A stretch of DNA of 64,000 nucleotides, taken from assembly GCA_963693285.1 (NCBI GenBank), contig OY848925.1, positions 1,590,932 to 1,654,931 on the forward strand, given 5' to 3'. The stretch's first letter is position 1. Each line of letters opens with the position of its first letter. Shown in pieces: positions 42,586-55,200 of this stretch. Origin of the DNA: Xestospongia muta. Lineage: Eukaryota > Porifera > Demospongiae > Haplosclerida > Petrosiidae. The translations under genes and the position numbers were made by a program. Below the pieces are notes generated by a model. It ran no database searches and had not been told where the DNA came from. It was given only the letters and a program-made list of their open reading frames with translations.

Positions 42586-43481
42586 TTTGACACATGGGTA
42601 TTCCAACTTAAACATGGATGCTTCTTGAAGGCCATATATAGTACATCATGATCAGTAGAATTAAACACAAATAGAAAAACCTTATGATTATGAAATATTC
42701 TTTGACAATTGCTGAGAATAAGGTAATTATAAAACACTACTTCTATGGTACTAGTTATGACATAAATAAATATTAGTTATAAATATTAGTTAAATATTAG
42801 TTATGTATAGTTTAGAGTTGTACATTTAAAACAGCAATTTACTTTCTTGTACAATAAATTGTAAACTATTTAACAATATATAAATAAAATGCAATAATAT
42901 ATTATGTTTCAAACTAATTGATACTTTTATATGAGGGTGCTCATCCTTTTATTTATTAATAATTATCAATAATTATTGACTACTACTATTTAGGTATTTG
43001 TAAGGATGAATGAAGCATGTTTCATTTGACTTAAAATTATATTTTAAGTGCTCTAAGAACAAATGATTATGTATATTAAAAATATATGTAATGTTTTAAA
43101 ATCAAAGAAATGTATAACAAAAGACCAGACTAGCTATAATATTTAGAAATGTAGGACATTGTTAGTGACATATGTAAAACTACTCTGCTCAAAGTTAAAG
43201 TTTGATATGTATGTTTAATATTATTGTGGTAAAATATTACATAATTTTCACAAAACTTTAACCATGAAGTATATTGATTGTTATTATTTGTGTCTTAACT
43301 TAATAAAATACTTTAACATCTTAACAAACTGATTATATTAAAATTCATACATACATGTATTATTTTAGATATCAAATGTACAACAAAAGACTAAACTACC
43401 TATAATAATTTATTTGGACATATGTAAAACAAATTGTTCAATGTTAAAGTTTTATATGATATGCATATTACTAGTTCTGCT
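42586..43481. other. 3' flank of receptor C, no gene seen
   Basis: AT-rich sequence. The part 43078-43215 is repeated almost exactly at 52113-52250 (3' flank of receptor E). The part 43216-43481 resembles 62555-62820 (3' flank of G), so the whole is duplicated unit sequence. Confidence 0.7.
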
Positions 43482-46400
43482 TTAGTCCATTAAATTATAT
43501 TGTGATGTGCACATGTTTGATGCTCCTTTGTTGTATTCTTCTTCTTCAAACACCTTCTTACCATTAGGGTCTTTGTATAAAGACCACATCTAATCAATAT
43601 AAAATGTAATCATTGAAAGTAAAAGAATTTGCCAAACCTTTGGAACAAATGTCAAAAATATAACACCAGTTGCTCCCAATAATAATAAAATAGCAATAAA
43701 ACCATCTCTTATATTACTGTAGTCTCCAAGAAAATATATAAACATCAAAAGAGCAATAGTTGTTATAGTCACAATGAAGACAATATCAATCACATCTTTA
43801 GAATCATTGACTGCCTTTATTGTAACATTACGAATTTTGAGAGCCAATATTACAGCTATAACTTCAAGAATTCCAATGTAAATACAAAGAATGACAGTCC
43901 AAATATACGAAATTGTTACATAGCACCTTATGCTATAATATTCAACAAGAATTCCCTTCTCCTGAAATAATTAAGACAATAGTCTTATATTGTCTGTTAT
44001 AGATTAAAGCTAGTACAATATCATATACAGCATACAATACAGTGTATCTTTCTCTTACATTTTTCTCTGGATGATATTCCTTGTCTTTTTGATAATATGG
44101 ACTACGTCTTGTTTGTGGAATAGCTGTCCCAATTGTTAGTAATAGTATCATAATAGACACAATAATAAGAACTATTATTAATAGATGTTTATCTGTCAGT
44201 ATCTAAAACAACAGTAATAGTCGTTGATATTATTAAATATATAAAATTATACAATATATATGTATACCTTTTTTTTAGAAGTTGGATTGTGAAATATGTG
44301 ATAAATTCTAATTAATTTTGCCAAAATTGGTCCAAAGAGTAAAGTTACTCCAAGACATTCTGTCCAAAGAAGTGTCTATGTAAAAAATTTGAATGCAATT
44401 TTGAATAGTTTTTAAAAATTGAGGCATCATTTTATGAAGTAACTATAAGCAAGACAATGCTGGCATTCCACATATTACAGAAGACACATTCATAAAGTAA
44501 TTATACTTACAGGACATGCAACTTCCAAAAAAGCTAAGGTTTTCCCATTTTTCCCAAGACGGAGAAAAATTGAACCATAGAATATGATTAATCCCAGAAT
44601 AATAAAATAGTTGAGATTAGGACTAGTAAGACGAATGATTCTATCATGTAAATATAATTAGAACATTACATCATGTGATAAATTGAACATACTTTCTTTT
44701 CCTGAAAACAATGTTAAAAATTAGACAAATAATTGAGAATACAATACCAAGTGATGACCATAAATACACAATAACTAATAGTACAGTTGAATAGGTTACA
44801 AGGACTTTAATAGGAGAGCCATCAGGTGGTAGACCAACTAATATAGTTAAATTACCACAACAAAATCAATTGTTATTAGTTATTATACCTGGCCAAACTG
44901 TAGAATTATCTTCATTAGGTAAATATATTATGTTACCACTGGTTATGTTGATAGTAGCATATTTCATTAATGACTCTATATGAGTATATTAGGAGATTAA
45001 AAACAATGCACTTATAATGATTATATTTATTTACAATATAACAACTTACTGTTCCTGTATTGTAGTAAATATAGTCTTCCTAAAGTCCTGATTCCTTTTT
45101 TAGTAAATGCTACATTGCCCTATATGTGGTATTGATATAGCTCAAGATAGAAATAAAGAAAGTTATTAAACTCACTGATTTCCTGTGAAATCAATGTTCA
45201 ATAAGTTATATCTTAGTAGACAGTCAGTACCAGAAGTCCTGTTATATAATAGAGTGAATGGTCCTATACAGTTAGTCTCATTAATTGTATTGTCATTAAT
45301 CATATTTAGAGTTGAATTCAAAGCTAGTCCAAGACTCCAAACAGCATCATAACCATAAGAAGAAATACTGGATCTCTCATCTTCCTATAGGCATATACTA
45401 CTTTATATTACAGTCACTTACAATATTCACTTACTTCAGTATATTGTTGTACAACTATCCCTCTCTCTACTACTTTCGTAAGTTGTTGTGTAGTACAGTG
45501 TACACTAGGATCAGATAAGAGCCAGTCTTCATTATACCATCCATGTAGTAACCAACCATAATCAGGATAATAGATCCCTCTATTGTATGCCTATAGATGA
45601 GATATGGATAAAAGATTAATTTTATAAGAAGCTTAACATTTCTATAAAACAATCATCAAGGTCATCTCCATGGTCAAAACATGTGGTATGAATTTATTGC
45701 ATGCACTCATTTCTATTATTGTTTTACCTCACATAAAATTTTTCTTGATGTTTCAATGAATGTATTAAGAAACATTATTCTAGCATCACTGACCTACATA
45801 AATTAAGTTGTAAAACATTAACAGTTGAACAGCACAAACTTACAAACAGATCTTTAATTTTTGAAACATTGTCATATGACCAAACGTGAACCATATTAAG
45901 CACACTGATGTTGTGAACTGCCAGACTTTGTTTTAGTTGATGTTCTAGCTGTATTAATATATTATAGAATATGCTATATAAAAATATTACTAAATCTTTC
46001 AAGGATACTAACAAAATCAGAGCACTACCATGTGGTTGTATAGATAATATCAATTGTGTTATGGCTAGTTCTTAAAAACTGACCAATATACTTCTTCTAT
46101 ATAGTGTTGTTTTAATATGATAAAATGTTTTAGTTTAGTACACATATGTTAAAAACGTTAGTTCTAGTTTTGTTTATTGTGTCTGAATATTTCTTTTTTT
46201 ATAAAGTTATATTAACTAGAAGAGTTGAAACTGAAATTAGTGTTGTTTAGTCAGAGACTATAATATATAAACAGTGATAGAGTTGTTTTGTTGTTTGAAC
46301 TGGCAAAGTATTTAATTCAAATATTGATTATAGAATGGAAAATAATAATAGCAATTAATATTCAAAGGAACTACTAACATTGTCTTCAATGAAAATAAAA

Positions 46401-46530
46401 TTTAATTTAGTTTAGCCTTCATTAGCTAACAGTATATACATATTAAAATCAAATCTTATGTATTTTAGCTCAAATGTTACTACAACACTCATGTTGCAGA
46501 GATTATAGCTACACACTACCAGTCATCAAG

Positions 46531-46564
<34 letters not shown>

Positions 46565-48134
46565 TAACTCTAATACAAACATACATACATATATATATAT
46601 AGATATATATAATAAGTTCACTCTAAAAATTGGTTAGTTGATTTAACTGATACAATTATAGTTATATAAGTTGCATGTGTTAAACTTTACATGCCACTAG
46701 CCATCAAGACATATATATATATATATATAGTATAACTATATTTCGTGGTAAAAATTAATTAGTTGATTTAACCAGAATAATAACAGTTAAACAGGTTGAA
46801 TGTTTCAAACTAATTTTAATCAAAAAAGCTAACATAAAACTGCTTTAATTACTAATATACTAATGCTTATTTAACTACATACAAAAACAGGAAATCTCAT
46901 AGCACAAAAAGGAAGGGATGATAATACACTATATTTGAAATGTATGCCTAAAATCAATTAGAATAGTTATAATATATTAGTGGGTTTTTATTTTACATGT
47001 GGTATTATATAGTGATGATACAACTGCCTAAATTGTTTTAATTTTTCAGAAATAGTTATCATGTAATCAAAGATGTGGTGGATAGAAGAAAATTGATGTT
47101 TAGTAAAGTTTTGACTATGATACTTCCAAGCATTCCCTGTACTTATGAATCAATATTATTTAGGTATTGATGTGTCAAGAAACATTATGTAGTATTGAGG
47201 GGTTTTCATCAGCTATTGATGACATTTTAGTGTTTCTCTAGGCTACCATCCCTACATTGCCATCACTATTGTATAGAACTAAACATCACACAACACTAAT
47301 AGACTAAACATTACATAAATATTTCAATTACTTCTAGAAATTTTTTTTCCACTTCTGTAATAATAGATATTCGTGACCATCCATAGAACTTGATAACAGT
47401 AACCAATGTTTGAATAACATGTCCATCAGAAGGATATAGTTGATAGTAGTTCATTGATTGTTTAATAGTGTCTGGTGTGTATGATATCTAGTGTGACAAA
47501 CACATGTACTGTTAACAATGAAATATATTGGCAAAACTATAATACATGCTATAGATATGTATTGTGTCTCTGTTAACTATTACATATAACATATCCATAT
47601 ATTCTACTAGTCTTGATTCAATCATCATTTATGTATGTTGCTCTGTTTATTGGGATTATCAAAAGGACAATAATTGCTTATATACATGTAAATGTAAATA
47701 GATCTTACCAGTGGTATATTCTGATATTCAGCTATATCTATAAGCGTATTAGTAGGTAAAGAATAGCCTCCACTAATGATAGCTATCAAAGGTTGTGATA
47801 GTATAGGATTTGTGATGTACTTGAATATCCCTTTAATACCAAAGGATTTTTTGTACTATAGATTTGAATTTAAGATGAAAGTATTTGATACATAAGAATG
47901 CTATTTTTATACTAGTACCTTTAAATCAATGATTTCTAACTTATATCCTGGTACAATGTCTTCATACTTAACATCTTCAATTGCTTTTTCAACACCATCT
48001 ACTGCTTCAGTAGAATTATACTGAGATAAGTCAGAGTACACAAATAGAACTCCAAGACTATGAGGAGATCCTTTGACAACTGGTATACATATCCATATGA
48101 GAGTAGATAAACAGAGAGCATTAGAAAAATACAT
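43482..48134 (-). CDS. Receptor C: class C GPCR, complete exon set but frameshift in exon 7
   Basis: Exons from the 5' end: 47919-48134, 47709-47855, 47332-47487, 45844-45948, 45728-45793, 45435-45590, 45176-45384, 45050-45119, 44889-44975, 44693-44837, 44511-44640, 44268-44375, 44059-44202, 43638-43961, 43482-43589. Lengths match A and B except exon 11 (+3) and exon 7 (209 instead of 210). The missing base is in the run next to the exon 7 donor (gattt where others have gatttt), so exon 8 would be read out of frame and soon stop. A conserved Cys in exon 2 (GGCS in the others) is Tyr here. Intron 3 is 1.4 kb and repeat-filled. Unless the missing base is an assembly error, this is a young pseudogene. 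TM1-TM7 exons are all individually open. Confidence 0.82.
46528..46740. repeat. AT microsatellites and a duplicated segment in receptor C intron 3
   Basis: Two alternating AT tracts (about 46532-46561 and 46709-46729) and a shorter one near 46590-46612. Between and after them lie two diverged copies of a block containing 'ttagttgatttaac' (46633 and 46758 region). Related blocks follow the palindromic elements at about 51800-51880 and 55722-55800. Confidence 0.7.
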
Positions 48135-48550
48135 TTTGTATTTTCACTAGAAGAAATGCGTGCAATATAATAATTGCAAAATTCTAATATAGGCGTTGTT
48201 CACTAGCAAGAGTTAATAAACAAGTTTAAGGAAGTCGAATCAAACTCTCAGGAAACAAATCTTAATTAAGTAACTGTTCCTGATTACTACATTCTGTGAA
48301 TGACATATGAAGACTAAAAAATGACATTTATTAATTATACGTATGACTACATAAATACTATTGAAGATAATCACTAAACATTGTAAGTATATACAGTCTA
48401 ATGTAGATCTTATTCAGTGTTAGCTTTTTAATAATATTAATGTGATTTTGTAGCTATATCTACTTTGTGTTAATTGGTCAACCATATTATAGGGTAAAAA
48501 AACAGATATTTGATTGAATTGTTCATTGAATTTATTATAGCATAACAAAT

Positions 48551-48733
48551 ATGACCTGATTTCCAAAAAAGGACCACTTCTGTTAAAACATTTGTGACCT
48601 GATTTCAAAAACAGTTTGTATACATATAGAATAGTTATGCATATATAGCAACTGTATGTATACAAATATGGTTTAAACTGTTGATGTGGTTTAAAGTTTT
48701 TTTTCACAAATCCTTTTTGCAAATCAGGCCACA
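48551..48733. mobile_element. Palindromic MITE-like element, copy 4
   Basis: A shortened copy: starts atgacctgatttccaaaaaa, ends with ttgcaaatcaggccaca. The outer arm on the right has lost the accacttctg part. The homologous copy in the next unit is 57647-57870. Confidence 0.75.
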
Positions 48734-49844
48734 AATGATTTACACAACTTATATCCATTTTATTTGATGATCATTACTATTTGTTTATCCTATGACTAGT
48801 CATAATTATGATCCTATCTCATCTATAATAGTCAACATTAACCAAAGTATATACCAAGTACATGTTTAGTGCATTTGTTTGTGAGCTATATGCTATTCTT
48901 ACCTGACCAGACTTGGCTCCTCATTCAACTGACAACTTCACAATCAAAAATTCATTAATCAATATTAGAAAGATCTTTGTTCTCTAAACCTTAAACCTTC
49001 CTAAACATCATTGTTCATTGCTATGTTTAAGTAACACATTACTCATAGTTGGGAATATCTTATATAATATGTATACATTAAACAAAAATGATATCAAAAC
49101 AGTACCATTTCAATTATCATAAAACACTAATATTAGAAGCTAAAAAACTACTGACCGATCAAAAACAAATAAAAATTGTAGGTATATTTCAAATTATATT
49201 AATGAAAAGTTAACACTGAATAAGGTATAGCAATGACATCAACATAACAACATTATATCATGTTGTATTTGTTAATTTTGTTAAGTAAATTAGAGGAATC
49301 AATCCTATAACTTCAATATAAACTTTGTTACTTCAATCTACAGGTACAATAACTGTAAAGTATCATGTTGTATGTTCAGATGCATTGGGTAAAACTAGAG
49401 CATTTGAATATGTTCTGTCTTAAGCAAGGGGAAGTACTCTCAAATTAAAATTTTAATAGTCCCTATGAGGACATCCATCAGTGGTTTAACAATGAATAAA
49501 AACTGAAGCTTTGAGTAATTTTGATCATTAATGCTAGTCCATCCATTACTACTACTCAAGATTTCATTAACCAGAAACCAATGGCAAAAATCTACTTCTA
49601 CTACTTTCCAAGTTACTAGGAATTAATTGTACTACTTTTATACTTTTCCTAGACCACACCCCAAACTTGTAACACTTGCTACTTCCTTAAAGCGATTTAC
49701 AATTTCTGTTGTATCATTTACAAAGTCTGGGGGTTACTTATAATTTCCATAGGGTCACTTACAATTTTGATTCATTCATCAGGAAATGTGGGGTGAATTT
49801 TGCCTTAGAAATAGAGTTGTGATCTTGTTTATGTATGATATATT

Positions 49845-49955
49845 TTTATTAATGACAATGTTCTTTTTTGTCTTCAATTAAGCTATAAACTAGTTTACCA
49901 ACTAATATAGTAATTCAATTAAGCAAGAAATACAAAATCCTACATAATTATTATA
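49845..49955 (+). pseudogene. UGT 3'-flank remnant
   Basis: Contains ttattaatgacaatgttc, ttgtcttcaattaa, a damaged version of the gtttggttctcc part, aattcaattaagcaag and aaatacaaaatcctacat. It corresponds to 40047-40155 downstream of the intact UGT. No coding part is recognisable. Confidence 0.6.
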
Positions 49956-50225
49956 ATATTAGGATATTCTCACTTTTAATTGTGTCTTAAATTAATAAAA
50001 TATATTTTAAGAGTATTAACAACAAATAATTATATTAAAATACATACATACATGTATCATTATAGATATCAAATCTACAACAAAAAACTAGACTAGTTAT
50101 AATGATTTAATTGCAGGACATGTATAAAATTACATTGTTCGATGTTAAAGTTTGATATCAATATTACTAGTTCTGCTTTAATCCATTAGAACATACTGTG
50201 TGATGTACACTTGTTTGAAACTGTA

Positions 50226-51450
50226 TATACTCATTTGCTGTGTTCTTCCTCTTCAAACACACTCTTACCATCAGGGTCTCTGTATAGGGACCACATCGCC
50301 ATAATATTCAACAAGAATTCCCTTTTCCTAAAATAATTAAAACTTATAATGTCTATTATAGATGAAAACTAGTACAATACCATATACAGCATACAGTATT
50401 GTGTATCTTTCTCTTACATTTTTTCTGGATGATATTCCTTGTTTTTTTTGATAATATGAACTAAGTCTTGTTTGTGGAAAAGCTGTCCCAATTGTTAGTA
50501 ATAGTATCATAATAGACTCAATAATAAGAACTATTATTAATAGATGCTTATCTGTCAGTATCTAAAACAATAATAATAGTTGTTGATATAATTGGATATT
50601 TATAAAATCATACAATATATACATATACCTTTTTTCTAGAAGTCAGGTTGTGGAAAATGTGATAAATTCTTATTAATTTAGCTAAAAGAGATCCAAAGAG
50701 TAAAGTTACTCCAAGACATTGTGTCCAACGAAGTATCTATGTTAAAAATTAGAATGCAATTTTAAATAGTCTTTAAAAATTGAGGCATCACATTATGATG
50801 TGACTATAAGCAAAACAATACTGGAATTCCATAGTACAGAAAACACATTCTAATATAATTATACCTACAGGAGATGCCACTTCTGAAAAAAGTAATGTTC
50901 TCTTATTTTTCCCAAGAAAGAGAAACATTGAACTATAGAATATGATTACTCCCAGAATAATAAAATAGTTGAGATTAGGACTAGTAAGACTAATGATTCT
51001 ATCATGTAAATATAATTATAACATTACATCATGTGATAAATTGAACATACTTTCTTTTCGTGAAAACAATGTTAAAAATTAGACAAATAATTGAGAATAC
51101 AATACCAAGTGATGACCATAAATACACAATAACTAATAGTACAGTTGAATTGCTTTTATAGGAGAGCCATCAGGTGGTAGACCAACTAATATAGTCAAAT
51201 TACAATTAGTTTTATACCTGGCCAAACTGTAGAGTTATCTTCATTAGGTAAATATATTATGTTACCACTGGTTATGTTGATAGTAGCATATTTCATTAAT
51301 GACTCTATATAAGAATATTAGCAGATTAAAAACAATGCACTTATAATAATTATTTTTATTTATAATATAACAACTTACTGTTCCTATATTGTAGTAAATA
51401 TAGTGTTCCTAAAGTCCTTATTCTTTTCTTAGTAAATGCTACATTGTAAT
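50226..51450 (-). pseudogene. Receptor D: truncated pseudogene, exons 8-13 plus fused 14/15
   Basis: Exon 15 (from about 50226) is joined at 50297 directly to the first ~30 bases of exon 14 (GILVEYYG), so TM5-TM7 are gone and the fused frame meets a stop. Exon 13 (50430-50563 region; LTDKHLLIIV), exon 12, exon 11 and exon 9 are recognisable. Exon 10 has lost about ten bases before 'gcttttataggagagcc' relative to C and E. Exon 8 breaks off at about 51446 and a CA repeat follows. Exons 1-7 are absent. It is clearly non-functional. Confidence 0.9.
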
Positions 51451-51476
51451 ATATATACGGTACAACTCTAATATAT

Positions 51477-51492
51477 ACACAGACACACACAT

Positions 51493-51531
<39 letters not shown>

Positions 51532-51545
51532 ATATATATATATAT
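51477..51545. repeat. (CA)n/(TA)n microsatellite at the broken end of receptor D
   Basis: About 50 bases of CA repeat followed by a TA tract, immediately before a palindromic element. A shorter homologous arrangement lies at 55371-55422 in receptor E intron 3. Minus-strand frames of Val-Cys repeats here are artefacts. Confidence 0.9.
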
Positions 51546-51554
51546 ATAAAAATA

Positions 51555-51794
51555 TGTCGCGTGATTTGCAAAAAGGAACCACTTTTGTCAAAATATTTGT
51601 GACCTGATTTGTTAACAAAACCACTGTTAAAACATATCAAAAACAGTTTTGCATACATATATAATAGTTATGAATATATAGCAACTGTATGTATACAAAA
51701 GTGAGATGTTTGAGATGTTTTAACAGTGGTTTGTTCACAAAACAGATCACAAATATTTTGAAAGAAGTGGTCCCTTTTTGCACATCAGGTCACA
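51555..51794. mobile_element. Palindromic MITE-like element, copy 5
   Basis: Begins tgtcgcgtgatttgcaaaaa and ends with ttgcacatcaggtcaca. The arms contain accacttttgtcaaaatat and attttgaaagaagtggt. The internal second copy of gtgacctgatttg is present. The inner palindrome spans the atacatatataatag region. Confidence 0.85.
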
Positions 51795-52274
51795 TACATA
51801 TTTACTCTAAAAATTGATTTGTTGATTTAACTGATATAATTATGGTTATATAGGTTGTATGTATTAAATTTATTTAAATAAAAAAGTAAACATAAAACTG
51901 TTTTGATTACTAACATACTACTGCTTATATAACTACATGCAAGAACAGGCAATCTCATTCAGAAATAGTTATCATGTAACAAAGATGTGGAAGTAGAAGG
52001 AAATTAATGTTTAGTAAAGTTTTGATTATGATACTTCCAGGCATATCCTATATTTATGAATCAATATTATTTTGGTATTGTTGTGTCATAAAACGTTATA
52101 TAGTATTGAAAATATATGTAATGTTTTAAAATCAAAGAAATGCATAACAAAAGACCAGATTAGCTATAATATTTAGAAATGTAGGACATTGTTAGTGACA
52201 TATGTAAAACTACTCTGCTCAAAGTTAAAGTTTGATATGTATGTTACTTGTTTAGTAGTTTTAGATGTGCAGCT
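51795..52274. other. Remnant of receptor intron-3 block fused to the next unit's 3' flank
   Basis: 51957-52108 is intron-3 block (cagaaatagttatcatgtaa to 'tagtattga'). At about 52109 it switches to the receptor 3'-flank repeat (52113-52250 matches 43078-43215). Exons 1-3 of receptor D, which should lie between, are deleted. Confidence 0.75.
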
Positions 52275-55200
52275 TTAGTTTGAAACGATGTTTGATGTTG
52301 TATGTACTCCTTGATTACATTCTTCCTCTTCAAACACAGTCTTACCATCAGGGTCTTTGTATAAGGACCACATCTAGTCAATATAAGATGAAATAATCAA
52401 AGGATAAGAATATATCAACCTTTGGAACAAATGTCAAAATTATAACACCAGTTGCTCCCAATAACAGTGCTATAGCCATAAAACCATCGCCTATATTAGT
52501 GTAGTCTCCGAGAAAATATATAAAGATCAAAAGAGCAGTAGTTGTTATAGTCACAATGAAGACAATATCAATCACATCTTTAGAATCATTGACTGCCTTT
52601 ATTGTAACATTACGGATTTTGAGAGCCAATATTACAGCTATAACTTCAAGAATTCCAATGTAAATACAAAGAATGACAGCCCAAATTAAAGAGATTTTTG
52701 AGTAGCACTCTATGCCATAATATTCAACAAGAATTCCCTTTTCCTAAAAAATTAAAACAATAGTCTTATATTGTCTATTATAGATTAATGCTAGTACAAT
52801 ATCATATACAGCATACAATACAGTGTATCTTTCTCTTACATTTTTCTTTGGATGATATTCCTTGTCTTTACTATAATATGGACTAAGACTTGTTTGTGGA
52901 ATAACTGTCCCAATTGTTAGTAATAGTATCATGATAGACTCAATGATAAGAACTATTATTAATAGATGCTTATCTGTCAATATCTAAAACAACAATAAAT
53001 GTTGTTGATATTATTAAATACATAAAATCATACAATATATATATATACCTTTTTTCTAGAAGTTGGATTGTGGAATATGTGATAAATTCTTATTAATTTA
53101 GCCAAAATTGGTCCAAAGACTAAAGTTACTCCAAGAGATTGTGTCCAAAGGAGTGTCTATGTAAAAAAAATTGAATCCAATTTTAAATAGTCTTTAAAAA
53201 TTGAGGCATCATATTATGATGTGACTATAAACAAGACAATGCTGGAATTCTATAATACAGAAAACACATTCTAATATAATTATACTTACAGGACATGCAA
53301 CTTTAAAAAAAATTAATGTTTTCCCATTTCCCCCAAGATGGAGAAAAATTGAACTATAGAATATGATTAATCCCAGAATAATAAAATAGTTGAGATTAGG
53401 ACTAGTAAGACGAATGATTCTATCATGTAAATATAATTAGAACATTACATCATGTGATAAATTGAACATACTTTCTTTTCCTGAAAACAATGTTAAAAGT
53501 TAGACAAATAATTGAGAATACAATACCAAGTGATGACCATAAATACACAATAACCAATAGTACAGTTGAATAGGTTACAAGGACTTTAATAGGAGAGCCA
53601 TCAGGTGGTAGACCAACTAATATAGTCAAATTACCATAACACGATTAATTGTAATTACTTCTTATACCTGGCCAAACTGTAGAGTTATCTTCATTAGGTA
53701 AATATATTATGTTACCACTGGTTATGTTGATAGTAGCATATTTCATTAATGACTCTATATGAGTATATTAGGAGATTAAAAACAATGCACTTATAATAAT
53801 TATATTTATTTATAATATAACAACTTACTGTTCCTGTATTGTAGTAAATATAATGTTCCTAAAGTCCTGATTCTTTTCTTAGTAAATGCTACATTACCCT
53901 ATATGTGGTATTGATATAGATTAAGATACAATAAAGAAACTTACAGATTTTCCAATGAACTCAGTATTCAATAAGTTATATGTTAGTAGACAGTCAGTAC
54001 CAGTAGTCCTGTTATATAATGGAGTGAATGGTCCTATACAGTTAGTCTCATTAACTGTATTATCATTAATCATATTTAGAGTTGAATTCAAAGCTAGTCC
54101 AAGACTCAAAACAGCATCATAGCCATAAGATGAAATACTGGATCTCTCATCTTCCTATAGACATATAGTACTTTATATTACAGTCACTTACAATATAGAC
54201 TTACTTCAGTATATTGTTGTACAACTATCCCTCTCTCTACTACTTTAGTAAGTTGTTGTGTAGTACAGTGTACACTAGGATCAGATAAGAACCAGTCTTC
54301 ATTATACCATCCATGTAGTAACCAACCATAGTCAGGATAATAAATCCCTTTATTGTATGCCTACAAATGAGATTTGGACAAAACATCAATTTCATAAGTG
54401 TATAACATTTTTTAAAACAATAAACTTCATCTCCATGATTAGGAAATGTGGTAATATTTTCTTGTATGCATGCATTTCTATGATTGTTTTACCTCACATA
54501 AAATTTTTCTTGACGTTTCAATAAATGTATTAAGAAATATTATTCTAGCATTACTGACCTATATAAATTAATTTCTAAAACATTAGTAACTTTACTGCAC
54601 AAACTCACAAACAGATTTTTAATGTCTGAAACATTCTGATGTGACCAAATATGAACTGTATTAAGCACACTGATATTGTGAACTGCCAGACTTTGTTTTA
54701 GTTGATGTTCTAGCTACATATAAGAATATTTATGAAGTGCTATATAAAATATTATTAAATGTTTCAATGACTAAAAATCAGAGTACTACCATTAGGTTAT
54801 AGAGATAATTAATTGTATTACGGCTAGTTCTTAAAAACTAACTAATATATATATACTATTTCTATATAGTGGTGTTTCTTTATAATAAAATGTTTTAGTT
54901 TTACTATACATATTTTAAAACTTTAGGTCTAATTTTATTTGTTGTGTCTGAATATTTCTTTTTTTATAATAGTTATATTAACTAGAAGAGTTGAAACTGA
55001 AATTAGTATTGTTTAGTCAGAGACTATAATATATAAACAGTGATAGAGTTGTTTTGTCATTTAAACTGTAAACAGTGAAGTATTAATTTCAAAATATAGT
55101 TTAAAGAATGGAAAATAATAATAGCATTAATTGTATCATTGCATTTGTTTATAAAACAGTGCAATATCCAAAGGAACTACTGACATTGTCTTCAATGAAA

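Larger units (their letters stand above)
48135..50225. other. Spacer between receptors C and D
   Basis: Holds palindromic element copy 4 (48551-48733), then a block (about 48730-49800) closely repeated at 57880-59040, then a UGT 3'-flank remnant (about 49845-49955), then receptor D's 3' flank. No intact gene is present. The shared block is unit sequence duplicated with receptors C and E. Confidence 0.7.

Noticed and set aside
51356..51658. Val-Cys-rich open frames
   Set aside because: Translation of the CA microsatellite and flanking palindromic element.
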